In this document: positions 29,254 to 40,865 of the stretch, in pieces
Layout of the letters: every line of letters starts with the position of its first letter
Position numbering within the stretch: position 1 is the stretch's first letter
Assembly (NCBI RefSeq): GCF_003171515.1
Contig: NW_027093988.1
Span: 1-41,139 of the forward strand
Source: Pyrenophora tritici-repentis
Lineage: Eukaryota; Ascomycota; Dothideomycetes; Pleosporales; Pleosporaceae
Reading direction: 5' to 3'
DNA: 41,139 nt
Notes under the pieces: model-generated
Told to the model about the DNA's origin: nothing
Database searches by the model: none
The model's input: only the letters and a program-made list of their open reading frames with translations
Translations under genes and position numbers: made by a program

Positions 29254-29476
29254 CTCAACTCTTCACTCGGCCGATACCTCACTTTACTTGAGGGACTCGC
29301 AACGTAACGGCCACTATAGGGTGACAGGGAGGTTTCATTCTTGTTGACAAGGCACTTCTGGGGGAGTGTTGGAAAGTGCATGCAAGGCGTTCAGTGGAAG
29401 CATATAAAGGGAGAAGAAGCTTCGACTGCAAGACCTATACAAAGTAGTGGGTACAGCTGATCGGCTTATGGGGGAG

Positions 29477-29613
29477 TGTTGAGAATATTCCGGTCACCTG
29501 TCACGAGGACGCTAAGTCACATGACCCACACCGCTCTATATTAGCCGAGCTTTGTATAGTTAGCAATTGACACACTTACATGCCATGACTGAGAGAGTCA
29601 TTCTTTCTCAACA
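29477..29613 (+). repeat. TRIM-like element, 3' LTR
   Basis: 137 bp, identical to the 5' LTR, preceded by the purine tract GGGGGAG. Confidence 0.92.
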
Positions 29614-29680
29614 AAAACCAAGATAGAACGGCCTTCGGCCAAAGTCCTACATAGTCTCTGACTGAGAAAGGACTCTAATG

Positions 29681-29711
<31 letters not shown>
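29614..29711 (+). repeat. LINE 3' end with (AAT)n tail
   Basis: This continues the LINE 3' untranslated region after the TRIM insertion. It contains the small palindrome ACGGCCTTCGGCC and ends in a run of about ten AAT units (29682-29711). Tad-like fungal LINEs often end in such a short tandem tail in place of poly(A). Confidence 0.7.
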
Positions 29712-29712
<1 letters not shown>

Positions 29713-30924
29713 TAGGTTTCAGAAGCCTAGGTTCTCCGTCAGTATTCCCCTTTACTTGTTTCTCTCAGACGCAGTCAATAATTCTAGCAATTATATACTA
29801 ACATAACTTGTAGAACGCGAACGAGAAGGTTATGGAGATTCTTAGGAAATACAAGAAATCAAAGAATACCTCAAGTATGCAGAGGGCGGCCGAGTCTATC
29901 ATTGAATTGCTTGATCGCCTAATTAATTACGAAGAGTCTCGTTGTTGAAGGCAATGCATTTTCGATAGAAGCTCACGAATATGGATGTTTTACTTGGGGA
30001 AGTCAGTCTTGAGCTTAGGATGTGCATGGTTTTGTAGTCTAATCATTAACGGGAAGGGCAAGGACGAAGACATCACATATTTTATTTTGAAGAGTTGAGA
30101 TCTTTCGTAGTCTTCTAATTGAGTTGAGGTATGGAAAATCAAGTTGTTCCGACAGTAATGTCATACCTGTTTTCACTCTTTTTCAATTATTTATGGTTAT
30201 AAGAAGCCGTTCTAATACATCCAATACTGCTGCAATCTTGCTATTATATTCATTGAAAGCTTTGATCGTCATTGCTTATTGATCCTAGATGGCTCAACAA
30301 CATCCATGCTTGTTGTTGGACTTTTGCCCCTGTGCACTAGTCATTATTGGACTCCTGAAAAAGCAAACCTATCAATACCCCAGATACTTTATAAACATCA
30401 AATGCCCGTCCATATTAAAGTAACCCAATTGTCGGATCACAGATATCAACGATATCTCAGCCACGCGATCGGCCGCACGGATCTCAGTCACGCGAGCAGG
30501 CGCACTGATCGCGGCCTCCGAGCAGCGCTCAGACCAGACCTCCTATATCTAGCTCTTCCATAGTTCTCCTTCGCCAGGACAATCAATCAGAACCATCACC
30601 GAACAGAATGCATTCCTAGTTATCGTTATTTCCTTTCAGCACTAGTTGTAACAGTACAAGCAGTGAGAGAAAGTTGCTATGCATTTTCTGATGTCTTGTT
30701 CTGTTCTGCTGTGGTGATGGCCTTTTATGGGGCCATCATACTAGTCTGTTTACATGACGTATCTGTGACATGGATAGGTGTAGAAGGTGCTTATCAGTAA
30801 GAGGAAGAACCATCTCGCCAACACGTGGCACCTAGGATGTCCTTACCCCATGAACCGTCACACTAGTGCTACAGTCCTACCAACACTAATTGAAAATTCA
30901 CTTTGTCCAAGTCCAAAATCTGCA
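29712..30924. other. Intergenic, no convincing gene
   Basis: The sequence is AT-rich with only short open frames. The frame at 30279-30563 has no recognisable domain. A stretch at about 30430-30653 has TGTCGG...ACA ends and an internal TATATCTAG, and could be an old solo LTR, but the flanking bases do not form a duplication, so I do not call it. Confidence 0.4.
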
Positions 30925-31194
30925 ATGCTCGCTCAATCTAGCCGGAAGGTCGCCATCGTCGCTGCAGTGCTTTCACTGCTTCAAATCATTACTTTTGTCC
31001 ACGATCATACTCTTGATCTCACACCGGAAGACGCCAAATCTGTTGGGACTGGCAGTCAAGTGATCAACTCAGACGGTGGCTCGAATACCAAGCAAGTAGA
31101 GGAATCCTTCCAGCGATACGCATGCCTTATCTCAGAAATCACAGCAGAATATCTACTATCGATCACCAGGCTTAACCTCCGCTACGTTGCTTAA
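30925..31194 (+). CDS. Hypothetical small protein, not recognised
   Basis: The frame is open from 30787, but the Met at 30925 gives a more plausible 89-residue product: MLAQSSRKVAIVAAVLSLLQ starts with a charged N-terminus and one hydrophobic helix, followed by a polar, acidic middle and a short C-terminal hydrophobic stretch. I do not recognise the family. It could be a fragment of a larger gene, a small membrane protein, or chance. There is no supporting intron, neighbour or repeat evidence. Confidence 0.25.
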   Translation: MLAQSSRKVAIVAAVLSLLQIITFVHDHTLDLTPEDAKSVGTGSQVINSDGGSNTKQVEESFQRYACLISEITAEYLLSITRLNLRYVA

Positions 31195-31679
31195 AGAACC
31201 ACATCGATAAAAAAAATTCTGATCTCATCCCTAGATGGAGAGTAGAGAAGAATATTAACGCTCTCGGGCTATGTATCTGCGGTGCTCAGGCCATGTAAAT
31301 TACCCAAAGGCCGTCATGAACCTCAAACATTCTCAAAAATTCTTTCCAATCTCGAAACACCGATGGGAGTTTATCAACAGGTCCTTTCTCTAAAGTTTAT
31401 CCTGATTTGTGTCGGATCTGCAGCATGATACTCTAGCATCGCAGCTTTCTCCAGCAAATCAACTCACGGTCTTTACATATCAACATATCCATAAGCACAC
31501 TCATGTATCACCCGAAATAATTATACGATTACAAATATAGAGAATTTAAATCCCAGTCTACCTAGCGCCGTATATGCGTATCAAACAACAAAGCCGCACT
31601 CGATTCTTTTTCATCTCCAGACCCGTCACCAAGCCTCAAGGTTATCACCGACATCCTTCAAGAGCGTCTTCTCAGAACA
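31195..31679. other. Intergenic, 3' region of the ABC gene
   Basis: No open frame or repeat of note. It should include the 3' untranslated region of the minus-strand ABC transporter gene. Confidence 0.4.
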
Positions 31680-34600
31680 CTAGTCTGCCTTCTTCGTAGC
31701 CTTTGTCCTCAACTTCATCATCAAGAAGACGAGTGAGTAACTACTTACAACGAACAGCGCAACGATGCCCACATTCCTCCAGCCATAGTACTCCTCCTTC
31801 ACGTTCAATCCTCGAAGATAGTCCGCTCCAGTCTTGTACTGGCACACCTCGCACCCAGATGTAGCATCTGGGTTGAGTAGATGTGTGCCAACGCCCATGC
31901 CCTGTTGGTAGATGGAGAGGTATTGTCCGCAAGTCTGATTGGCGGCTGGTTCGAAAATGGCAAGTTCCTCTTCTTTGCATACCACGTCTGCAGACCAAGT
32001 GGTGAAGACGAGAAGACAGGAGATGAGATAGTTGAAGGGATCGAGGTAGTACATCCTAAAATGTGCTGTTAGCATGTGTTATGTGGGAAGGATCTCTGCT
32101 GTACTTACCAGTATCTCCAAAAGGTCTGGATCTGGCTGTAAGGAACCAATACTCCAGAAAAAGACACGAGCGTGGTGATGACCAGTGGGTTGACGAGCGA
32201 CGCGAAGACGACGTTGGGCGAGTAAGCAGCAATCATCTGCCCAATACCGGTGTAGAGGAATTCGTAGAGGACTGCGATAAAAAAGGTACTGCCTGCCCAC
32301 TTTGCTGCGCCTGGTAATCCGGCAGTGAAGTACCAGCACACAAAGTACATAAGAGCACATACTATCAAGTAAGGCACTTCCGAAACGATCAATCCGGTCA
32401 CGAACGGCGCCCAATGATAAGTCTTACTCTTCTTCTCGCGCGTCTCGTAGATATCGCGGCGCTTGATAAAGAGTGGTTGGAGTTGAGAAATCACTCCCGG
32501 CGCCACAAAGATAAAGCTGAAAACGGTGAACAGGCGGAGTTGCAGGTCGCTAAGATTGTGGCCGATCTTCCAAAACGAGAATCCGTTCAGCAACGCTAGC
32601 ATGATGTGCATGATGACCTTGTTGTTCACATAGGCGGTATCGCGGTATAGGGAAACGTTCATCCGGTGCGTGACAATTTTGACTTGGTCCCAAATGGGTG
32701 ATGCGAAGGCGGTTCCATCGTCGACTGTACCTGGTGGGTTGGCGGCGGCCTCGGCGATGATCCTATCCAGTTCCGCAGACATTCTCTGGTGCTCTTGCGA
32801 TTCCAGCCAGACCTTATTCCAGTCCATTCCCTTGGACAGACTGCCAGAAACAACTTCAATCATGTGTTCGGCGGGATTTGCCGCTCGTGGGCATGGCGCT
32901 CCGTTGGCTGCGAAATAGCTCTTGACTGTGCTTGCATTATCTCCAATATCACCAAAGTAAACGGTCTTTCCACCCTTGGCAAGGAGGAGGAGAGTATCGA
33001 ATTGCGCAAAGAGCTGTGCCGATGGTTGATGGATCGTCACCAGGATGGCTTGTCCGACCTCCGCAAGCTTACGCAGGAAGCGCACCGTGTTGTATGCCGC
33101 CTGGCCATCGAGCCCAGACGTCGGCTCGTCGAGAAAGATGAGGGTACTTGGTTTCGATACTAGCTCAACGCCGATAGTCAGTCTTTTGCGTTGCTCTACG
33201 GATAATCCGGCACCAGGACGGCCGATCAGCGTGTGTTCGATATCTTGAAGTTGCAAGAGATCGACAATAGTATCCACATAGCGAAGCTTTTCTTCTCGAG
33301 GAGTATCGCGAGACTGGCGGAGTAGTGCAGAAAATTCAAGGGCCTCGCGCACCGTCGAAAGCGATTCGTGCACGTCTAGTTGTTCGACGTAGCCAGCGGA
33401 ACGTTGAAAAGACACGGGAAGGTCTCGGCCATCGACCATGATGGATCCATGAATCGTACCATCGGTCTTTCTTTGGGCGAGAACATCTAGCAAGGTCGTT
33501 TTTCCGGCCTAGAAATCTTGTCAGTGTGTGTATGGCAAATGAACATCGCGCGACGCCACTCACTCCAGATGATCCCATCAAAGCTCCGAGGGTTCCTGGT
33601 TTGACGAAACCTTGCACATTATCCAAAAGCAAGCGATCACCGGAAGGTGTCTTGACGGTGTATGTGAGATTTTTCCATGTAAAGATCGAAGTGTTGCGGA
33701 TGAGCTGATCAGTAAGGGTATCGTCAGACTTTGCAGAATCGGAGCTGGGGTGTGGTTTTTCGACAGGCTGAGACTCTTCATCCGCTGCTTGGATGAATGT
33801 TGACCTTTTCTTCTGTTCTTTTGGGATAAGTAGACCACAACCGCCCTCACCCATCTGCTTCCATCTCGAAGTGAAGAAGACTGTGAGTGCGATGAAGAAG
33901 ATCCACCATGCACATACAATCCCAAAGTTGCGCCACACGTGGCTATGATGGAAGGATAGATGCGCAAGATAGTCGTCACCCGTCACGCTGGTGGCGCCTG
34001 GACGTGCACCACCAACTCCAGCGCATGCTTGTCCGCCATCTCCAGATTGATATCCCGCGCCGTTTGGAACCATGTTAGGGCCAACGCAAGGAATTTCTTG
34101 ACCATGAAGTTCATTGCTGAGAAGAGATTCAAAAGAATAGGCCATGGGGTTGATCCAGTAGATCCAAATTAGCCAGTCTTTCATTTCAGGCTTGATAATC
34201 ATGTATCCCATATACATGAAGAGTGAAGAGACGCTGAAACCCGAAAGCTTGGTAGCATCATCGAATGTTGGAAACGCCGCGCCGACCATGCGGAAGAAAG
34301 CGATCATGCACAGGGCAGTGATGACTAGATGGCTCCAGTACGTGAAGAAGGCTTCAGCAGTAGTCTTGAGTCCGACCATGAAGTAGATGACGATGCCAAA
34401 ATGTGACATTTGGAATAATACCAGGGGGATATCGGTAATCACTTGGGCAATGACAAAGGCCGCAGGGTAGTGCAGCGCGAATGATCGATGTTTAGATAGC
34501 ACGGGTCTGCCAGTAAACGAGTCCGTCACCTCGGAGAGCCCGATGAGAGCCGGATACAACAACGAGAAAAAGACTGCGCCGCCTTTGAGAAAGAGACCGG

Positions 34601-36104
34601 AAGAGTTATCTGGGGCCGAATAGAATAGTGATCCTGCAACGAGGGCTTGGATAACAGTAGAAACCTGCTTCACAATCAATGTTGGCTTGTCACCCCACAA
34701 AATCTGGTACTGCCGGATAACAGTGGTCTTGACTTGGGAATAAAAGTTTGTAGTGACTGGAGATTCCTTGGGAAGAGACTTGTGCTTGTCGCGAGCTGTC
34801 ATCTCTTTAAAGTCGGCTGTGTTCTGCTTTGCCTCGTCGCTGTTCGGGTAGTCGAGCTCGGCCATCATCTTTGCTTTGATGGGTGAGCGTCCGTACGCTG
34901 CACGTATATCTGTGCCATTGCGTGGGAACTTCTCCTCGTACCCATCAGCAATGACTCGTACACTAGGGTTGGTAACACCGGTCAAGAAGTCCGCCTGGTT
35001 CGCCGCTGGGTCACAAACGAATCCGAGATCCTCCATGAAGGGACCGCATCTTCCCGTGGACCATAGTAGATTTGCTTGCCGTTGTCGAGAAGCAGTACTT
35101 TGTCGAATTGTTCGAAAATGCCATTGCCAGCTTGATACAACGTCGCGATCGTAGTCAAGCCGAGAATATCAGTCATAGCGCGCATGGCCTTGGCCCAGTC
35201 CAATGCGGATCCGGCATCGAGGCCCCGTGTTGAATCATCCCAACAGAAGACGCTACCACGAGTGGCAAGGCATTCAAGAATGGAGACGCGCTTTCGTTCT
35301 CCGCCTGAAACACCGCGGACAAATGCGTCTCCAACCTTGGTGTCGTGAGTGTGCTCGATACCCAAGCACTTGAGCAGGAACTCTTTGTATGCTCGTGCAT
35401 AGTCGTCGGTAGATTGTGTGTCTGGTGGGAGGTTGAACGGAACCTTCATACGTGTTGCAAAGTCAAGGGTGGCTCCGACAGTCAACGTTGGAAAGAAGAT
35501 CTCCTCCTCCGTATTCATGACTAGCCACATATTAGCTCATGCAGTGGCTCGGATCTCTGATTAACTCACTTATTTGGCCCCGATATGCGCTGGCTTCTTC
35601 GCTAGACATGGATCCAAATGAAACGTCACCGTTGACTTCAGCGTAGCCTAGCCGGTGGTTCGACAACATGCTCAGCAGTGAGGTGCAACCGGCACCTGGG
35701 TTTCCGAGAACGAGCAGCATCTCTAACGACAGGTCAGTGTATGTACCACGTACTCCCGGACTGTTCAACATGTACCTCCAGGTTTTACGCATCCAAAAGA
35801 CTCATCAATGATGGTCTTCATCGGCGGGGCACCTTCTCTCCTTCCAAAGACGTTGAATTGTGACAAAACATTCTCGTTGAACACAGCATCGTTACTGATG
35901 CCCTTGACGGTGAGGTTGTTCCATGTCACACCGAGCCTCCGAGGTTTACCACCGTTAGCTTCATCGCGTTCTCTGAGTACCTCAACTTCCCGGACGATCG
36001 GTGAGGGTTGTATGTCGATGGGCGAGCTCTCATCCTTCTCTATGATATCCTCACCAGGTCGCTCGATGCTGGTCCCAGAGCTTGGGTCAAGGCTTGCATC
36101 TGGT
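31680..36104 (-). CDS. PDR-type ABC-G multidrug transporter, one frameshift
   Basis: This is a full-size plasma-membrane exporter of the pleiotropic drug resistance type, order NBD1-TMD1-NBD2-TMD2, about 1,405 residues visible. NBD1: Walker [10 protein letters not shown], with Cys in place of Lys as usual in this family; signature [13 protein letters not shown]2: Walker A GSSGAGKTT, signature [12 protein letters not shown], Walker [14 protein letters not shown]. Both are followed by hydrophobic helices; the large loop before the last helix has CGQY, CEVCQY Cys residues. Introns: 35775-35723, 35569-35521, 33563-33509 and 32108-32056. The N-terminus is unresolved: the frame is open from 36104 at a TTACAG acceptor-like site, so an upstream exon with the start is expected. 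Near 35040 the frame breaks between ...REDAVP and [10 protein letters not shown]; one extra base in a GGG run would repair it. That is either pseudogenisation or a sequence error. Confidence 0.88.
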
Positions 36105-37902
36105 CTGTAATACTTTCAGGATTCACTGCGTAAGAAATTTGAGACACAAGGCTGCGGAAGATGAAAAACTACATTAGGCCAAAGGAGACAGGCGCAGCAT
36201 TATATTTAGTCAAACGCATTCGTACCTAAACACCTTGCATGTACTTTCGTCCGCGCGTAATATTACACATGTCTGAGCGGGAGATGTTCAGACCGCATCG
36301 TACTTTTACGGCCGTATAGGCGAAACAGTCAAAGAGCAACTTTACGCCTTGCCTAATCGGGCCGTTACTTGTGAAAGACCGTGGAGAGCGGGCGAACATC
36401 CCGCCGACTACTGCGTTCGGCCTCCAGAACGCCGATGAGGACCTTAAGCGAAGGACGTCGGATGAATTTTGGGCATGCATATGTATAAATGTGATGATCT
36501 TCCTCATCTGTCGATTGGCTGTTACGCTGTTGCTGACTCTCTCTTTTCCATGATTAGTCGCGAGAAGGAGCCTAGCATGAATTGAAACGCGATACACGCA
36601 TATACTCGCTTCAGATTCGTCCGCGTAGTAGATGACCTGCTAGTCTTGACTGATGCGCAGTCTGTGGTCTGGTCCAATGTCTTGTATCCAGGATACTGCC
36701 AATTGCTAAACATCCTCGGCCAAGGGTCACACACTACCAAGACACGAAGCAATATGCATAACTTAGTGGCGACGTCTCTAAATATTCGAGGTCTGAGAAC
36801 ATGCGTTTCTTGATGTGATTTGGTAATTCGGTGATTCGCCACTTCAGCGCAATCCCAACCTCCAGCCAACAATATCCTCCTATTTCGTGCGATTGCTGGG
36901 TTGCGCTCATCTCGTCTATTGCGTTTCCCATAGCTCTACAGATTCTTCGTCGCAACTGTGATAAAGTAATCGTTTGCTGACTGCTTACCTAGCCTATGGC
37001 GACATTGGTGTTGTGCGTAAGTGCAGGACGGATGACGGCACATGGGTTGCTTCCGACCACCGACCACCGACCACCGACTACTGTAAGTAAATCATGTCAT
37101 CAAGGAGAAAAGACGGCTGACATCATGAGGCTGAAAGTCGTAGACGGCCCCAATTACACTAGCAACACATCATTTAATATTCTCTTCTTTTCGCATGTAC
37201 CTCATAACTGACGACTACGCTATGTAGTTCTCCTGCAAGTATTGTCACATCATGTCTTCCGCCACGATCCTAGCCAACCCACGGATCTCGCGGTAGCTTG
37301 GCCGATGCCTTTCATCCTCATCTCGCACTTATCCTGGCCGACTATCTCCGAAAGCTCAGCTCAGCCCTTCCTTGTGCATATCGTCATCGTAGTGGTATTT
37401 TTGTCGTTAACGCAGGCATCTTCTGCGTGTCGGACTGAGCAAAACGCGACCGGACTCGGCCCGCGCGCTTTGATCTCCCCCATATTACGAGCTCAGGGAT
37501 CTCAAAGTGATCGGGGAAGAGCCACAGACAACCAAGGCAGTTCTCTCGCAATGCAAGTCCCACTGCCTAAGCAAAAGTTATTAAGATTTCCGACTCGGCA
37601 TCGGCGTCTGCAGAGGCCGAAGTAAAGCAACAGGATGTATCAGGCATGTCCACGCAAAGGTTCAATACCGGGACTTGAAAGGCTTAATTTGAGTTGCATC
37701 GTAAATTAATACAGTGAAGCATAACGCTAAGCATCGGCTGCTGCGTTCCTCCAGTTCGTATCCTCCACTCCCGTCGTGCTGCTTTGACGCTTCAGGTTTC
37801 TCGTGCCAGTACCGGCGCAGTGATTTGTATGTTGTAATAGTTAACCAACAATACATATCGACATGATGCGGACATGTGTTCGTGATCAAATGACACAAGG
37901 CA
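36105..37902. other. Intergenic, upstream of ABC gene
   Basis: The part next to 36104 should hold the first exon and promoter of the ABC gene, but I cannot fix a start. The remaining open frames (for example 36226-36597 minus and 37242-37625 plus) show no domain. A small direct triplication of CCACCGACCA occurs near 37058-37080. No element termini are seen. Confidence 0.4.
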
Positions 37903-38205
37903 CTACCACTTCTTCCAACCGTTCCGCTTGCAGTAATTGCTAGCCCAACGGACCACATCTCTGCGCTGAACGAGATCGAATATCGCATCAAGTGCATCAA
38001 GATCCACAATAAGCGGCGCTGAAGCACACCCAAACTTGCCAGGGTCGCGGAAGCTCCAATCCAGATAGTCGGTCTCAGGGTATTCGCCTTTGCAGTAACA
38101 CCTCTTACCGCCTAGTCTCCCTATTATACCGCAACGTCCTTCCATGTCCATAGCATTGCGATAACCATCAAGAAGATTTCCGCCAACGACAAGCAGAGTT
38201 GCTAT
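37903..38205 (-). pseudogene. Small secreted Cys-containing protein, N-terminus cut by hAT3
   Basis: The frame is open from the hAT3 boundary at 38205 to the stop at 37903, 100 codons. It begins IATLLVVGGN, which looks like the hydrophobic end of a signal peptide, followed by a mature part with five Cys (GRCG, KRCYCK, KFGCAS, NYCKRN) and a basic C-terminus GWKKW. The start codon and first signal-peptide residues are not present; the sequence upstream is the terminal repeat of hAT3 with an in-frame TGA. An internal Met at 38151 gives 82 residues without a signal. Size and composition are like those of fungal small secreted proteins, a class that includes effectors, but I recognise no family. 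The odd number of Cys suggests that one or more lay in the lost part or is unpaired. Confidence 0.45.
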
Positions 38206-38394
38206 CAGTCAGTTCAGTCAGTCCGGAGCTCTCTGGACTGACTGAACTGACGTCCTGAGGTCACTGAACTGGACTGGACTGACTGCCAAGACTTTTCAAT
38301 TAAACTAAAACTGACTGACTGAACTGACGTCGCCGCGGCCTGCGGACTGACTGGACTGACTGAACTGAGTTACCTGACGTCGAACTGAGATAAA
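38206..38394. repeat. hAT3 terminal and subterminal repeats
   Basis: Repeated GACTGACTGAACTGAC and its complement alternate with unique spacers such as GCCAAGACTTTTC. The pattern is like the GGTCTGGTC array in hAT2 and includes the same GCCAAGACTT core, suggesting related families. Confidence 0.75.
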
Positions 38395-38436
38395 TGCTCC
38401 TGTACTTTGAGATTTCTTCCTCTGATAGTGTGCGCG

Positions 38437-40865
38437 CTAGCCCAGAAGCTGAGTAGTTGTTGGCTGTATACCAAGCCTCTTCCAGCTCTTCAAGCTCTGC
38501 AAAGCTGAAATAAGCTCTGGCTTCATATGGAGTCTCCGGTGCCTAACATGTCGCCAAGCTCGCTGAAAGTCCGCTCACAGTCTGCCGCTGCTGCTGGTAT
38601 TGTTAGGACGTCAATAGCGAACTTTGAGAGTATAGGGAACTGCCCAGCAACTGACTCCCAGTATAGAAGCGGATTAAGAGACAGCCAATCCTCCTCAGCT
38701 AACGCTGGTTGCCGCTTCCATATCTTATACTCATCCTCAGCAAGGCTTGCCTCTAACTGCCGTGTGCTTTGCTCAATTGACGACTGTAGAAAAGCTGATC
38801 GCGACGTTGAAATCCCTAGCCGGGGCTTCTTACGCGGCGGCGTTACAGTGTGAGCTGAAGTGGCTGCAGAGTCCTTCCGCCCCTGCCACATGCGCAGGAA
38901 TGCCCGGTGGTTATTGTCAAGCCAGCCGTCGCGATAGTGGACACCGTCACGGGCAGTGACATGGGTGTTAGGCACCTTCTAGAGCGCTGAGAGGTGGTGT
39001 TTGTAGTGCGGGTGTAGTATTGTAGCAGTGTAGTAGACAGGCGCATTATCGAATTTTGCGTAGTACTCAGCAAGCTTACAATGCGCAAGGTTAACGTTTG
39101 TAATAAGATGATCTTCAGGCGCATCTAGATCTTCGTAATTTACATCCTTAAGGCGGTCTTTGAGAGCCTCAAGCTAGTCAAGAAGCCACTCAAACGTTAC
39201 TAGAACTTCCTATATAGCGCCGTGTCGGCCGTGTCGGCCGCGACCTTCAAGTAGCCGTGTAGCTTCGGCAAATAGCTCAAGGAGTCGAATGTATTCTGTT
39301 ATTGTCGCCCAGTCCTTGCCGCTTAGACCCCCTTCGCGTATATATAACCGTGGCTGGGCAGCAGGGAGCTGCTCACGATTCTTCCGGCGTCGTGAGGTTG
39401 CTGTTGCAGCACTATGCTCCTCAAGTTTACACTCAATATAGCCATCGATAGGGCCGTGTAGCTCAGCTGCACGGACAAACGTGTTGAAATAGCTATTCCA
39501 GCGTGTCTTAACAGGCTTCACAAGCTGCCAGATGTGGGGTGTAACACCTAGAGACTCTGCCTCCTCGCACTGTAGGCGCTCTAGTAGTTGTCGAGTTTGA
39601 GGCGTACAGATAGACGCAATCACGTCAAAGAGGACGCCAACAGGACCGTATTTGCGCCACTCATCCATGTACTTCTCCTCTTCCTCAAGGTGTGCGGCTT
39701 CATTCTCGTACGCGCTACGGTCTTTGCCCCAAATTACTAATTGTGCGCTTAGGTTGAGTATATGGCAGCAGCACCGCAGCCGCCGCTCGCTTGCGATAAA
39801 GCCAAACTCCTCTGCTAAGGACTCAACTGCAGTATCATTGTTACTTGCGTTGTCAAGCACAAAGTACCCAACCCTCGCGTTGTCAACGCCAAATAGCCGA
39901 AGTATTGTTGTTGCTGCAGCGGCAATATTATTGCCAGTGTGCGCCCCGTGTAGCTCAGGCAACCCAAGCAGGTGGTCAACTAGCTTGCCCTCGCTGTTAA
40001 GGTAATGTACGCAGAGGCCAGTAAAAGCATACTGCCCACCAGTTGAAGTCCAGTTGTCGAATGACACGTGTATAAGCGACCGGGCTTCGCGAAGGTAGTT
40101 GGCAATAGCTGGTATGTATGTATTGTACTCAGTAATAATATAATCGTGGAGCGTTTGGTGGCTACGCCAAAGGAGAGCTTCGGCTAGCGGGCTCACGGCC
40201 GCAATCATGGCTCGAAACTGCGGCGTTTCTATTACGCGAAGGCTCTGGTTGTCCGCGACTACCCAGTCCTTCAGCGCGTCCTGAAATCGAGAGGTTGAAA
40301 AGCTTGCTGCTATCTCGTTTGCTACCTCTTGCGATACTTCTATCCCTTTAGACCTCATAATATGTACTTGGGACTTTGCGAGCGCGCCCATAATATTGCC
40401 CTCCCGGCTAGCAATTGGTACAGGTCCGTTAGGTCCGTGTGAGTGTCCAGGCTTGTTGCCTGAGGTGTCGGCCGGCGTTTGTAGTGCTGTCAGCCTCGTA
40501 GCAAGCCTCCTGCTTCCGTCGTTGATGGCAGTACCGGCAAAGCCAGTAGTTTTTCTTGTACTTGCGTGCCAGACGGCCCAGCCGTGGCGGTAGATCCAGC
40601 TTTTTGGCCCACCGCGACTATTACGCTCAACCTGGCGCCGCTCAAGATACGGCACACGCTTAAAATCAAGCCCGTCGTAATTGTCGTCGTCGTCGTCGTC
40701 GTCGCCGTCGTTGGGGAAGTCCGCCTGTACTGCCAAGGGCTCATCAGCCTAGGCCTCACTCGCAGTATCGCCAACAGTAGGCGCGTTTGATAGCGATGGT
40801 AGAGGAGAATTGCGCTTGTCGCATTCTACAAGGCGGCGAAGGCCTGAATTAGAGGGAGTAGACAT
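38437..40865 (-). pseudogene. hAT3 transposase, four amber stops and a frameshift
   Basis: The true start is probably the ATG at 40865 (MSTPSNSGLRRLVECDK). In one frame down to about 38550 lie four stops, all TAG: 40751-40749, 39212-39210, 39176-39174 and 38981-38979. Between them are the hAT landmarks HVSFDNWTSTGGQYAFTG, GYFVLDNASNNDTAVESL, RRLRCCCHILNLSAQLV, KTRWNSYFNTFVRA, VYYTATILHPHYK and the C-terminal PAAAADCERTFSELGDML. Near 38545 a frame change is needed to reach the normal ending HMKPELISALQSLKSW, which stops at 38437. The leader has a run of nine Asp from a GAC/GAT repeat. TAG from TGG or CAG fits CpA-to-TpA mutation. The copy is dead. Confidence 0.85.

Larger units (their letters stand above)
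28022..29613 (+). mobile_element. Non-autonomous LTR element (TRIM-like)
   Basis: Two identical 137-bp LTRs (28022-28158 and 29477-29613) start TGTTGAGA and end TCTCAACA. A perfect 5-bp duplication AAAAC flanks the element (28017-28021 and 29614-29618). Between them are 1,318 bp without gag or pol: only short open frames and three sets of tandem repeats. A primer-binding site follows the first LTR and a purine tract GGGGGAG directly precedes the second. Orientation is therefore plus. It would need Gag and Pol from another element. It inserted in the 3' untranslated region of the LINE. The identical LTRs indicate a recent insertion. Confidence 0.9.

Noticed and set aside
30430..30653. Solo LTR with TGTCGG...ACA ends
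   Set aside because: Flanking pentamers (CCAAT and GTACA) do not match and no second copy is present here.
37242..37625. Plus-strand open frame of 127 codons
   Set aside because: It has one hydrophobic stretch but no recognisable domain, poor start context and no neighbour support.
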